64,000 nucleotides of DNA from assembly GCA_022497155.1 (NCBI GenBank), contig MU385791.1, positions 62,001-126,000 on the forward strand. Reading direction: 5' to 3'. Position 1 is the first letter of the stretch. Every line of letters begins with the position of its first letter. The notes under the pieces are model-generated. The model was not told the origin of the DNA and ran no database searches. It worked only from the letters and a program-made list of their open reading frames with translations. The translations under genes and the position numbers were made by a program. Below, piece after piece: positions 1-11,516 of this stretch. This DNA comes from Whalleya microplaca. Its lineage: Eukaryota > Ascomycota > Sordariomycetes > Xylariales > Xylariaceae.

Positions 1-848
1 GCTTGAAGGAATACGTGGACATGCCAACAAGCAAGAGACTGTATAATCATTGGACGTATGGGATAAGTGATTCTCTTTGTAGCTAGCTATCTTTTGTTCA
101 TTGTAACATCAGTTCATATTGATTCGGATCCATACATCATACTAAGGCCGATCGAATGGGTACCAATGAGTATCTTGGTAAGCTCTGTGCTGCATGATTT
201 GAGTAAGGATTTCCCTTCTATTTGGTAGCCCTGCTTAGGGATTCTATACATGTATATCGAGTACCTAGGTGACTATTAGTCAATGCTACCTACTTCATAT
301 ATGTACATATTTCGTGGAAGTTTGAGGTCTGTGTCCACAGAAAGAGCTGCCGGCATTTCCCTGGGTTAGGAGTTTCGTGCACGGAGCATGGTTCAACCTT
401 CAAACATTGATTTGCCGTAGTGATATGAAGATATTAAAACGATTCTCCCGGTCTTGCTTCTTAGGATAGAGGTTAATAAAACACGGCGTTTTTGTTGTGT
501 TACTCTAGGGTTTATTAGATATAGCTTAAAGCATATGATGAAGGTGAGAACATTTTTAAGAATTGAAAAAAGAATCATGAGCAATTAACAATAGGTAAAA
601 GTAGTAGGTGAAGTTTTTAAAACAGATAGTAATTTAATATTTCAAAGGTTGGGCGCTAATACTGTTGAATCTATAACTTCTTTATCTGTATAGTGCCATA
701 GATATTCTTCCCCTGAACAAATGTAATGCATTCCTCGGAGTATACTTCGGTATCATTATAGTCTCATTACTATTTTCCCTGTCGAGGAACTCTAGGTCCT
801 ATACTGATGTGCTTGTTTCAATTTGTATTCACACCACCAATCAAGATC
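1..848. other. intergenic, nothing recognised
   Basis: This is AT-leaning sequence with only short frames that show no family resemblance. It lies downstream of the peptidase relic, which is on the minus strand, so part of it would be that gene's former 3' flank. I see no RNA gene or repeat here. Confidence 0.6.
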
Positions 849-2698
849 TTACTTGAACAATGTGTTTCGCCACCATGTCTCTTCTTCTTCTAGCCACACT
901 CTTGCACTTCCCCGTAATGTATGCCCTTCTTCTTTAAGTTCCAGGAGTTTCACAACGCCTCCTCGTCCCTTAATAGCTCTCGCAATGGATCTTGCCTGCT
1001 CAATTGGAACAACTGTATCATCGGTCCCATGGATGAGCATTAATGGGTGTTCGATATTGGAGGCATGGTAAATGGGGCTGCGCTCGTGGTATACCGCATC
1101 AATTCGATTCTGGGGTGTGTCCTTAGGGATAGTCAAGGCTCTAATATACTTCATTTCTAGCTTATGAGTGTCTTCCCCCAGCTTTTTTACATCGCTGACC
1201 CCTGATACACACAACCCAGACGCGAAAGTCTTCGGATGTCGAATCATGGACTGCAAAACATTATAGCCTCCAGCGCTAGGACCTGTGATTCCTATAGCTT
1301 GGGGGTTCACTCGACCTTCGGCAACAAAGAATTCTGCACACTCAGAGATATCGTCCGAGTCAGTAACCCCCCAGTAGCCGAATAAAGAGTCTCTATATTG
1401 TCCACCATACCCCGTTGAACCGGTATAATTGGCACAAAATATTGCGTAGCCCCTGGTAGTGAAGTACTGCGTTCGCGCCTTGAGCCCAGAACCTACGTGG
1501 CCTGTAGGCCCTCCATGGACGGAGATAATGAGGAGGTGGCAGCGTTCCTTCTGGCGCACAGAACCGTGGGTTATGTGGCATCCATAGGAATCCATATATG
1601 TCTCGAGATGGGTTACCCTTCGACTTGATATGAATGGTCTCCGGTATTGAATACATCGACTGGTCAAAATCCTCGTCGCTCGACTTGCGGATAATGTTCA
1701 ATCTCGTTCGGCTTTCTCTATCTATACGAATCTCGTAAAGAGTCTGGGATACCGTAGTTCCACTGCCAATAACCAGTGCGCGTGAGTCAGACACACGAGA
1801 TATAGCATCAAATGCCGTATCTGATATCGTGGTAGTTTCTACAAGTTGGGTCCAAGACATATTCTGGAGATCAATGAGAACTAACTTCGCGTTTCCGTAC
1901 ATGACCACTGCGGCAACGAGGTGGTTTGTTGATAGTGGACAGTAGGTTTGGCTATGCTTGTTAGCTACTGGACTGGCCATGTATATGTAAGATTCAGGCA
2001 TGCCTTCCTTGCCACCAGCTAATTTGTCCGAGCTCAGCATTTTCTAGGCCACTAATTTGGACATACAAAGGAATATCCTCATCAGGCTTAAGGCGAAAGA
2101 GTTGCCGATATCCGTTGACCTCTTGGCCGTAGTATAAAGACCCTTCAGGGCCCCATCGAGGCTCAACGGCACCTTCAATCTCGTTCCCGCCAGGTGCCTG
2201 AACCTGACCCATAGTTGCGTTTTCATGCCAGGCGGACCATTTAAGCTTTGCTGATACAAATGGTAACAAGGGGTGATTCCACTCCAGCCAAGCAATTTTG
2301 GCTCCATCGGGGCTAAACTGAGGTGTGTAGTAGAAGTCCGCACCTGAGATGGCCCTCTTTACCTCACCGGTATCTCCATTAATAGCAACCACGTAATTCT
2401 TTACTTGATCCGGAGTGTCGTTTTGGTGATCCTCTTCAACGGCAAGTACCCATGAACTGGTGGGATGAGCATTAAAATTCGAATACCTTAGAACTGGATT
2501 TGCAATGAGTTTCGTAACCTTGCCTTGGTCTGGCTCTAAGACATGTACGGTGTTATCCACATTGGAGAACATTACTCGCCCATCTGACATAACGTCGAAT
2601 GTCGCTCCGCCATACTCATAAACCGTGTTCCCAGCACTATAATCTGAAGGTAGCCTGTCCTTGATCCCGTCGTATGTAATTTCAACAATACAGTTGTT
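849..2698 (-). pseudogene. S9-family (prolyl oligopeptidase / acylaminoacyl-peptidase-like) serine peptidase relic
   Basis: Read on the minus strand, this is the beta-propeller plus alpha/beta-hydrolase layout of S9 peptidases that cleave short peptides. The first surviving exon (2698 to 2004) carries the propeller start VYEYGG. An intron at 1952-2003 has a GC donor (GCATGC), branch GCTAAC and acceptor CATAG; removing it restores an S-Q-T-Y-C-P-L reading. The catalytic domain shows HGGPTG (oxyanion region), the nucleophile elbow GPSAGGYN, the Asp region HGTDDTVVP and the His region EEGHTLRG, so all three catalytic residues remain. Near 1530-1540, between L-P-P and L-I-I-S-V-H-G-G, one extra base shifts the frame. 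The roughly 75 N-terminal residues usual for the family are missing: the exon begins right after an acceptor (TGACAG) and the transposon starts 53 bases further on. I therefore call it a pseudogene. The one-base shift alone could be a sequencing error, but the missing 5' exon could not. Confidence 0.8.
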
Positions 2699-2751
2699 CT
2701 GTCAGGTCACATGACCACCTATTGCGGTCCCACTTTAATCCCACAGGATTA

Positions 2752-2803
2752 CCATACAGCACCCACCCCCGGACAGCCCTAAACGCCGGGACCGCAAAAA
2801 AAA
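2752..2803 (+). repeat. left terminal inverted repeat of the Fot1/Pogo-like element
   Basis: This 52-bp repeat begins CCATACAGCACCC and ends in eight A residues. It matches the reverse complement of 4948-4999 at 51 of 52 positions; the one difference is the C at 2757. Confidence 0.95.
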
Positions 2804-3073
2804 CCGAGCTTATATATAAGCCCTTCAACTTTACTAATACGAAATAAAGCTACGTTTGAAGCTAATAACCTGTAATTTCAGAATCAAATTATTTTTTGAT
2901 TGATTTATAATCCCTGATTTTTTCGTATTGATTAGAATTTTTTTGGAGGTGATTTCGCGAAACGAAATGTGTATAAATTTAAACTTTCAACCTTTTTATA
3001 ACTTTCCTCCTTTTTTAACCATAACTTAATATAATTACCCCTTTTTAAGATGTTTTTTTATTTAGAAGATAAA

Positions 3074-4900
3074 ATGGCCGATGCTATATTAGATGTTATC
3101 GATAATGGCTTTTTAATCCGTTATTTTTCCGGTATATACGGCATTTTTCGATTTACCCTTTTTGTACGCCTTTCTGGCAGAGTATCAGTTGCAGAGGTTA
3201 CTTGGAAGACAAGATTGACGAAAGAATAGGAATATACGCTGGGTAAGTGGATATTACATTAGGAATTGCTTGGGTTTATACCTAGCTACAGTATTATGCG
3301 GTTTATTGCTTAAGATTTCTCGAATACTAACGGCAATTTAACCCCCCTTAGCAGGCATTGGATCAAAGGTTTTAAAAAGCGTAATCTTTCGATTTATATT
3401 AAAATTAGGCATAGAACTGAAGCAGCACGCTTTAATTGTTTTATTCCAAAAGCCGTTAACTGGTTTTTTAATATTAGGGAGTATTAATATAAGTTTATAC
3501 GCCCTGAATTTATATATAACGTTAACGAAGGAGGCCTGATAATTAGCTACGGTTTGTGACTAAAAAATAACGTTTTAAAGCTTAAAAATTAATGGAATTA
3601 ATAGAAATCGATAGATTAGTACTTAGTAGTTTTATAACGCGTAAGGCTGCCTTAAAAAGCCTATAAACGCGTGCCTGGATTTCTTTTATCGAATGTATTA
3701 GCGCAACAGGTAAAGCTATCGATTTAGCTATTATTTTTAAGGGATAAAAGCTTTAAGTAGCTTGGTTTTTTGCTGAATTTCGTAATATGTCTGATTGGAA
3801 TTTTATTTGTTTCCTAAAAGGGTGGTTTAATAATAAGATTGCTATAAAGTGGCTTAAGAATATATATGTTCTTTTAACCGATTATATAAAGGATTATTAG
3901 GACGAATTACGCTTATTGATTTTCGATGGCTACGGAAGTTATATGTTTATAAGTTATTTTTAATTTCTTTTTTATTGCAGTTATTTTTAGATTTTTCCGA
4001 TTTAATTTGATTTTTTTACGGCTATATGTTAATAAACCTTTATTATAAGACGAGTTTATAAAGGAGTGTTTTAATAACAATATTTTTTTTTGTTTTTTTT
4101 CTGCATATACCTTTTACGGCCTCCAGCCTTTAAATAATGGCCCTTTTAACTTTTTAAAGGTTTATTATCGAAAATATTTATTTCAGATAGCAGTATTTAA
4201 TGATGTTTTGCCTGTTAATAAGCTGAATTTCTTACGTTATTACGCCAAAGCCCGGTAGTTTATATTAATAAAATAAAATATTTAAGCCGGCTTTAGAGTT
4301 ATAAGAAACTGGCTAATTAACTGTGACAAGGCTCTCTCTTATAAGGAGATTTAGCAGGATAAAATTCCTGTTATTAGGTGTGAATCTCCTAATATCGAGG
4401 GCATAGAGCTGACGGCTTTTGAGAGAAATCTTAAAATATTTATTACGCGCCGGCAACTTTTAAATATTGCTTACCTTCGATCTTTATGTACCCGTGATAC
4501 CTTTAGGAAGCTTTTTAAGGCTTTTGTTGAAACTAGGTCTGAAATCAGGCTCAGGGACGAAGAAATTAGTAACTTTCAGGCTTAAATCGAGCGTTTTCGT
4601 CCTAAGAAACGCCGCAAGATCCCTAACCCGAATCGACGATTTATAACATTTAAGGAGATTCTCTTATAGCAGTAGGGATCCGGTAAGGCATCAGGATTAG
4701 CTCTAGAGCCGGTGGTTGTGGAAGAAGAGGTCGATTAGCAGGTGGATGAGGAGGTGGATGAGGAAGACGAAAATCAGGCCATTTTACTACCTAGATATAG
4801 CCGATCGGGAAGGTCTATTAGAATGCCAGCTAGATTGTACGAATGAGCTTGAAAAACGCTGCAAGGCAGTGTATTTAGTGTATTATTATCATTTTTCTTT
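3074..4900 (+). pseudogene. degenerate Fot1/Pogo-type transposase (HTH plus DDE_1)
   Basis: The ATG at 3074 opens a helix-turn-helix N-terminus (MADAILDVIDNGF, later RLSGRVSVAE) like those of Fot1-family transposases. Further on, HWIKGFKKRN, the block around RPEFIYNVNEGG (about 3512-3542), LLIFDGYGSYM (about 3914-3945) and LQPLNNGPF (4121-4147) align with the DDE catalytic core. The usual first Asp (the D of NVDE or NMDE) is Asn here (AAC, 3534-3536). The third Asp (LQPLD) is Asn here (AAT, 4133-4135). The second Asp (GAT, 3925-3927) is intact. Many stop codons interrupt the frame, for example TAG after Y-A-K-A-R near 4258. Both D-to-N changes are G-to-A transitions, as RIP would give. It cannot encode an active enzyme. 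Confidence 0.85.
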
Positions 4901-4947
4901 ATTTAGTTACAGGTTTTACTATAACAGGTGTTTGTGTGTAAGGCTTC

Positions 4948-4999
4948 TTTTTTTTGCGGTCCCGGCGTTTAGGGCTGTCCGGGGGTGGGTGCTATATGG
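4948..4999 (-). repeat. right terminal inverted repeat of the Fot1/Pogo-like element
   Basis: This is the mirror copy of 2752-2803. It begins with eight T residues at 4948 and ends GCTATATGG at 4999, next to the right TA duplication. Confidence 0.95.
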
Positions 5000-5001
5000 T
5001 A

Positions 5002-6180
5002 AAGGCCTTCCTCCTTTACCCTCCTTTAGCTTAGCTCTCCATCAGATACACATACACACACACACTGCAGATAGCTTCGTTCTAGAGGAATATAGGCCTT
5101 TTAGCCATTCTCTTCACACGCAGCCTGAGGCTCCGTGTACCGTGTCCGTCTATCTCGTTATATGTTCCCTGCTTCTTTCATCTCAGTATAAAAAGCTCTT
5201 CCTGATTTACACTTTACCGGGAGAATTATTAATAAAGCCACAAGATCCAGACATAAGTGAAAGCGGTGAATAGACGTACATGAATACGAGGAGATGACAA
5301 GGCTCGATTTTTCGATGTGACCGATCCTACAGTAATTGGGCTTTGCCACTCGCCATAGGGCACAATATTCTGAACAACCATTTCGTTTCGAGGTATTAGC
5401 ATGACATAAAAATACCAATTCTAAAATAATTTCCAGATGAAATACATCTTCAAGCATGCTCAGAACAGATATCATTGTTGGATATAGAATTTAGAGCCTG
5501 TGGCTACTTATTTATAAATTTCAATACAAAGCTACCCCGCTTGCGGTTGAAGCTTTTATTGGATAGTAATCTTGTGTTGGTAGCAGATGCATTAAGTCGT
5601 TACATTTGATTGATTACTACTTATATTAGTAACATACTTTCAAGGCACATTATTAAGGGATATTTTTTGTACGAATATCAATGATGTGTATGTGAATGTA
5701 TGTGTACCTACTGATAGAGGATGGTGAGAAATAAAGTTCTCCTGGTATTTAATAACGCCATTGGCTGCCTTTCTTAAAGTTGGGGGATCTTATAGACCCC
5801 TTATAAGCCCTTTTACCCCTCATATTATGTACTCTCAGTGACGTCGTAAGGTGGCTTGAACGATTGGATGACCAAAGGCCACCCATTTGTTTTTCAATGA
5901 GTATTTTAGGCGTCCGGGGTATACCAGGCGTATTGCTGTCTTAGGACGGGGTGTTGGGGTAAAGGTAGTATAGGGGGAGCCACTTCATAGCTAACCGATC
6001 AGAGGTAATCAAGGCAACAAAAGTGTCACTTGTAACGGCGATTGATCAAGAGGAGAGAAGTGTCTATTATCGGCGACAAGCCGTCCGTGTTGTGTAATCT
6101 ATCTGAGAGTGAAAAGAAAAAGACAAGCAATATATATGTGCTACGGCACACTAGCCCCATAACATTACTATGATAATTTG
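5002..6180. other. intergenic right flank of the transposon
   Basis: I looked on the minus strand for the missing 5' exon of the S9 peptidase and found nothing resembling its N-terminus. There is a short CA-rich run near 5048-5065. No other gene is recognisable. Confidence 0.5.
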
Positions 6181-6531
6181 CAGTTCTATAATGTTTTGAG
6201 CAACGCTACCTATACTAGCTGGATACCCGCGCTTGCTCCTATTCGAAATTGGGGTTTCATCACAGTGTGCTACCTATTAGGAGTACATTTAATTCTCATA
6301 TTCAGCATTTTCACGGCTTTTCTCCGACATACGAAAATTTCTAAGCTTTATGATCCTTGGCTAGTTTACACCCAGGCTCGGGATGGTGAGCTCGCAGAAA
6401 TCCTCGAAGAGATGCCCACAAGCTACATAAAGGATTCTAGAGAGCTGTTAACTGCATGCAAAGGGCTTGAGCACGAAGTAGGGTTAGATTTAAATATTCT
6501 AGGTCGTCGAATAGGGGTGAGAAAGATGTGA
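6181..6531 (+). pseudogene. C-terminal fragment of a membrane protein, unidentified
   Basis: An open stretch of 117 codons has protein-like composition. It contains one clear hydrophobic helix (NWGFITVCYLLGVHLILIF and following residues) preceded by YNVLSNATYTSWIPAL, then a hydrophilic tail ending RRIGVRKM. There is no ATG at its beginning; instead it is preceded by an acceptor-like TTTGCAG, so it looks like a last exon. I found no coding exon in the 1.1 kb upstream. It is probably what is left of a multi-spanning fungal membrane protein. I cannot name the family. Confidence 0.45.
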
Positions 6532-6746
6532 AAGAAGTTGCTAGATACGGATTCATCGGGCTCAGAGTGATTCAAACATTCGTTCGAATTCAGATCACAT
6601 TTATGTCTCACTGTATCTTTGAACCACATTCAGATTTGTATACATCATGTGCGCTACCACAATGATGAAATGGGTTAAATATCTTCTATAACACACAGTG
6701 GCCATTGTAACCGATACAGTGAACTCTTTAAAGATACCAAACACTT

Positions 6747-8183
6747 TTACCGCCTACTTGGAACTAACTTCAACTTGCATATCCCCTTTGTTACACTTCG
6801 CACACCTCCAGGTCCAATCTCTAGTTTCTCGTCTGGGAGACTAGAAACAGGATAACCCCACGCCTTGACATTCGTAGCATCTTGCCTGAATCTCTCCAAG
6901 AAATACCTGGATAGTTCAACTGCTTCAATACCACGAGGAATCATCTCCGCATAGAACTTAGTCAAGGCACGATAAAGGGCAGCATCGTCTGGAGTCTCTA
7001 GCTGGCATATGAGCTTGCCTAGGCTTAGTGCGTCACGCATGGCATGTACACCACCTTCGGCTTTGTAGGGTGTCATTGGATGTACGGCATCCCCCAGAAT
7101 CGTGGCCCTTCCAAGCGGTATGGCGTCTATCTGTGCGTCTGTCGGTACCCAACCGATCTCCCGAATACCGTCTACGGGGGTCTCCTGAATAATTTGCCGA
7201 AACTTTGGGTCCATATGCTCGGTCATCTTGAGGGCTATGTCGAGGCGCTCCTGCTTCGAAAAGCTATTGACAGATATCCGACCAGTGTGCTGGGCAAGTG
7301 GATCGTGCCAGGAGATAACCCAGAAGAATTCTCCCGATTGCCCGTCCGGGAACACCTTGGTTAGACCGTGGAATAGGTTGTTCCAGTTGTCCCCAGTGGT
7401 AATTGGGATAATGGCCATGCTGTGAGCAATTTCCAATTGGCGTTCCAAAGACTTTCCACTCAGCCTAACTTCCCCAGTAATCGAACTGATTGGGACATTC
7501 CTAAGGATGTCTTTGTTCGGTTTGCCGAGGATATGCTCTCGTACTATACCAACGTCAGATAATCCATGTTCCCGCAGCGTCAAAACCCAACAATTCAAAC
7601 ATCAACGCTTACCAATGCTATTTGCGCCATCGGCACCCACAACTATATCGCCAGTTGTACTGGTGCCGTTCTTAAAGGTGACAGCCATCTTGCTACCTGA
7701 TCTCTCAATCTTGCTAGCTACCTTGCCATACTGGACCTGGATATTTGTAGCCAGCCATGAACGAAGCCGCAATCTGTTGGCCCTTAGGGTAGGTGCGGAT
7801 GGGTTACTCTCTACTCCGAGGCGATCATTGTGGAAATAAAACACGACTTGAGTGTCTAGATCGAGAGGGTTGAGATGATGGACAGACTCCTTGAAACTAG
7901 GCATATCATCTGGAAATGCATCGAACAGATCATTCAACACACTATATAACCCGAAATATTAGGTTCATTACAATATTTATCTGTTGATTCAAGTCAATGC
8001 TTACCTATGCATTGTCAGAGACCAGCCCTGAGCCCTCGATACCTCGTGCTCATCTCGCTCGAATATTTCGTAGGGAATGCCGTTCTTGCGAAATATCTGA
8101 GCTAAAGTCAAGCCACCTAGGCCGGCCCCGATGATGAGAACCTTAGGCTTATATCCCGACTTAATCTTGATTGTTCCGTTCAT
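6747..8183 (-). CDS. FAD-dependent monooxygenase (class A, salicylate-hydroxylase/UbiH-like)
   Basis: Three exons (8183-8005, 7941-7613, 7543-6747) with introns of 63 and 69 bases give 434 residues, a normal size for single-component flavoprotein monooxygenases, which hydroxylate aromatic or polyketide substrates using NAD(P)H and O2. Near the N-terminus is the Rossmann motif GAGLGGLTLAQIF followed by the acidic strand end IFERD. The mid-protein motif VGADGANS (the DG motif) spans exons 2 and 3, and ILGDAVHPMTPYKAEGG near the C-terminus is the GD motif that binds the FAD ribityl chain. The ATG at 8183 lies a few codons before the Rossmann strand. No signal peptide or membrane anchor is visible. 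No biosynthetic core gene lies next to it, so the substrate is unknown. Confidence 0.88.
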
Positions 8184-10280
8184 TGTTTCTTCAATTCGAT
8201 CTTGATGGCTCAGTCAGTTTGCGCGGCAGTTTTGGGTAACCATAAGGTCAAGGGGGCACTCTTATGTATTTCTATTTGATCAAGTTGACGAATGTGGCAT
8301 GCAAGGAGAATCCTACTAAGTAGTTGAGTAACTCAGTTGGTGGCGCTTCTTTCTTTGAGTACTCGGTAACGGAGTATCTCGATACGGTCCGGACGAATTT
8401 CTTGGTGTTAACCAATCATCAAAATTCATTCCTTTCAGCCCCAGGTAAGCAAGGAGGTTGTGGGAGCTGACACAGGAAAGTTTCAAAAGCTTTGCATGCG
8501 ATGATACTAGGAAACTGAAATGTAGTACTGTGCACTCTGTTGGCACAAGATGTATCATTGATTCAGCCGTCAGTTACTCCGTCTTACGCACCTTCCGAGT
8601 GCTATATATCCCTGATCGTCTGCTAAAGTTTGATAATATGATCTCAGTAGCACTTACCCGCATGTGCGCTGGCATCCTCCGCGTGATACCAAAATGTACG
8701 AGCGATATTGCCATGTCACTTACGTAGGTATCATATCCTAAGCGATAAGCGACCGAGTTGATAGTAATTACAGTTTACAGGTGACTCATCAGTTACATAT
8801 ACCTATCTCTTAAAGGTCCCCATACCGTAGTACGTGTCTGATCTATTTCGCACTTATGGAGGCGATCTGTCATGTCAGAATGCCTTATTTTCAGCCCTTT
8901 CATGCTGTGTTTCACCGACCCGCTCTAGAGCTGCACATCTGATCGTTCTTACACACGCCACCTGCAATTCGCAAGTATTTCCACGTTCCACCCACGTGTG
9001 GGTTGAGGCTATGTGTACATCTAAGCCTCGAAACAATAAGATGTCACATTTGGCATGGTAAAGCGCTCATTTTTGAACCACGTCAGCATATGTGTGATTA
9101 TTGAAAGTTCAGTTGGTTCATAATTATTATTATTTAATGCCATGAACACTTACTGATATTGGATAGAAGCACAATCATTTCACTGCGCAAGCAGACCGAC
9201 CAAAATTGAATTTATACTTGTTTCAAGCGTATAATCCAGCATCGCGTAACCTGTGCTACAATTCTAAAAGGGTATTCATGCTAATGCACGCATGTCTCGG
9301 TCACAACAACAAATCATGTCTCAATATGTAAATGCATATTCAACAGTTCATTGCAACACCTGAGCCGTTCGCTAAATCTTACTAGTGTACTACTCCAAAC
9401 AAACAAACAATGACAGTACAACAACGATTAAGGTTAAGTTATGTATACGACGGAGAGATTAATACTCTGATACACAGGGCTTACCAATTGGCTCATTTTC
9501 ACAGGCATACATGATGCCCCTAATTATGCCCGCTCCGTTGTCGCCCCGAAAGTGCGACCGCTGACAGACATGTAAGACTTTATCAACGCCACCAACAACC
9601 ACTATCTCATTACACCAGGTACATTGAGATATCTTATGGCCAGGGCTGAATACTTCTAGATTCAGGATATAAGACATTTGATAAGCCTCAAACCTCAATA
9701 TCATAATCTGTTGCATACGATAATAGATGTCTTCGTTGTTGATATGAGGGTTAAGGACTCATACAGCAGTACAAGGCATCCTGCAAACATTGTATATGTA
9801 CAGGCTTTCGTCACTCTGGAATAGCTGAACCGGAGGTTCATCAAATCTCATTGGCCCTATTTTTTAACACCCGTCGCGTATACGGAAGGCAGTGAAACCT
9901 TATATGTATACGTTTGGATTTTGCAGCCATCAATTGCAGTCTAGCCTATATTGAGAGCACCCCAAATTATGGATATCAGTATGCACTCAGCAATATTGTT
10001 AGCATAGTTACTTTCACTAATTATTTGTGTCGCTCAGTCGACAGCTATATTACCTTACGGTATATGTATCTGCCGCTATTTGGCCATAAGACAGAAAGCA
10101 TATACCGATTAGAACTATATGCAAGTATCATAGCTACATCATTAGCTGGGTATATGCATCTACCAAGTACACAAAGATGGAGGCTCTGCGGGGATTATTC
10201 CAGACTTATGAACAATGCATAGCACACCAATAAGTTAACGATAAATGGAGGCGATCACGGTAAAAATTATAAAAGATATA
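8184..10280. other. intergenic, about 2.1 kb, nothing recognised
   Basis: This contains the promoter side of the monooxygenase and mixed low-complexity sequence. Frames are short and begin with non-ATG codons. A minus-strand frame at 9459-9716 has a C-x2-C pair but no recognisable family or splice partners, so I do not call it a gene. Confidence 0.5.
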
Positions 10281-10360
10281 CTCCGAATCGGGGAATCGAA
10301 CCCCGGGCTTGACGGATCTTCAATGAGAGCGTCAAATGTTAGCCACTACACCAATTCGGA
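10281..10360 (-). tRNA. tRNA-Glu (anticodon CTC) with an 8-base intron
   Basis: Read on the minus strand, the acceptor stem TCCGAAT pairs fully with ATTCGGA. The D arm is GTGTAGTGGCTAAC. The anticodon stem TGACG/CGTCA holds a 15-base loop, C-T-C-T-C-A, then eight bases, then C. This fits anticodon CTC followed by an intron after position 37. The T arm is CGGGG-TTCGATT-CCCCG (B box), and the discriminator base is G. A run of T follows the 3' end (around 10271-10274), a normal RNA polymerase III stop. Confidence 0.95.
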
Positions 10361-11516
10361 CTTTTGATTATATCAGCAGTTTGAATTATCAATGTTTATA
10401 AGCTTGTGTGTGAGATGATTGGAAAATTGGGCCATACCCTCTCCAATTCCTTAGTGCTACCCCCCACTACATGATTTGCCACAGCACGTTGCAGACTCCC
10501 CTTCAGAGCCACTGTGAATTGCCTAATAAGCAATGGGACACGAGACGATATGACTTATAAGTTCGATAACAGGCTCCGCCGCAAATATATAGCTCGCCCG
10601 CGAACCAGGTCATCTTCATGGCCAATTCAAATATTCACAGTGACTATTGAATAATAGTGCATTACCCCAGCGGTCGCGTTCAGAAGCCTTGCAAGAAGTA
10701 ATGGTGCTGTGACAATCTATCTAGTTTCTTTGCTTCGTAGACTATCTAACTACTTGTTGGGGCCAGGCGATGCGGATAGACCCCTGGGGGCTGTCGAATG
10801 ACTCGGTTCTTGTGGTACTCAAGAAAATATGTCTTACAAGGCCTGAAGTCGATATAATGTGATGGCAAATCCCAGTTCCTTCATAGTGACTTAATCCTCT
10901 TGGCAATGAACTGAGTCGACTAGACGGGGTGTCCCAGCCATATGGTCTCATTACCATCGTGGTAATCGCAGTGTTTTGCAAACTGATAAAGCAATGTAGG
11001 CTAGGACAATTGAACAATTGACATAAAGATCTTTGCTAGTTCATTGCAGTAGTGCATTCCTCTCTGGATTCTGTCAACCTCGTTTGTAGTCTATTTAGTA
11101 ATTATATTCTAAGCGCGTTTTGCGTAGGTACTAGTATATCGGCCCGTTCTTTCAAACAGAAGCTGCCGAAAACCCGGAACGTCTGCTCGCACTATACTGG
11201 ATGGTACCCTAACTAGGTATACACTTACGAGTTCTCTCCACTCTGGCTCTTCCTCGTTTTATAACCAACCAGTACTAACCTAATCGGCAATAGTTCACAA
11301 CGAAAGCGCACGTAATGACTTGATCCAATAGGCCAACACCTTAAAAGTAGACGGCTCAAAGATTCCATTTTGATTCACCATCTACCCCATGTATATACAA
11401 TCATCTATACCAAATACGCCGCTGTATGTCACCTGATGCTATGCCCACGAAGCGCCCGTAAATCAATTTATTTACAAACAAAAAAAAGGAGCGTGATCTA
11501 AAAACCTGCATCCACA
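10361..11516. other. intergenic, nothing recognised
   Basis: This 1.15-kb stretch lies between the tRNA and the dioxygenase gene. The last 150 bases are probably the dioxygenase 3' UTR, including a run of A at about 11480. No coding frame with family resemblance is present. Confidence 0.5.

Larger units (their letters stand above)
2752..4999 (+). mobile_element. Fot1/Pogo-like (Tc1-mariner superfamily) DNA transposon, RIP-damaged
   Basis: The element is 2248 bp, bounded by 52-bp terminal inverted repeats that differ at one base and flanked on both sides by the dinucleotide TA (2750-2751 and 5000-5001), the target duplication of this superfamily. The interior is very AT-rich with many TAA/TAG codons, as expected after RIP (C-to-T at CpA on either strand). 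Remnants of the transposase are readable on the plus strand. The near-identical TIRs compared with the ruined interior suggest a fairly recent arrival followed by mutation. Other copies in the genome would be expected. Confidence 0.9.

Noticed and set aside
9459..9716. Minus-strand frame with a C-x2-C pair
   Set aside because: A single Cys pair is not enough to support a zinc protein, and no further exons were found.
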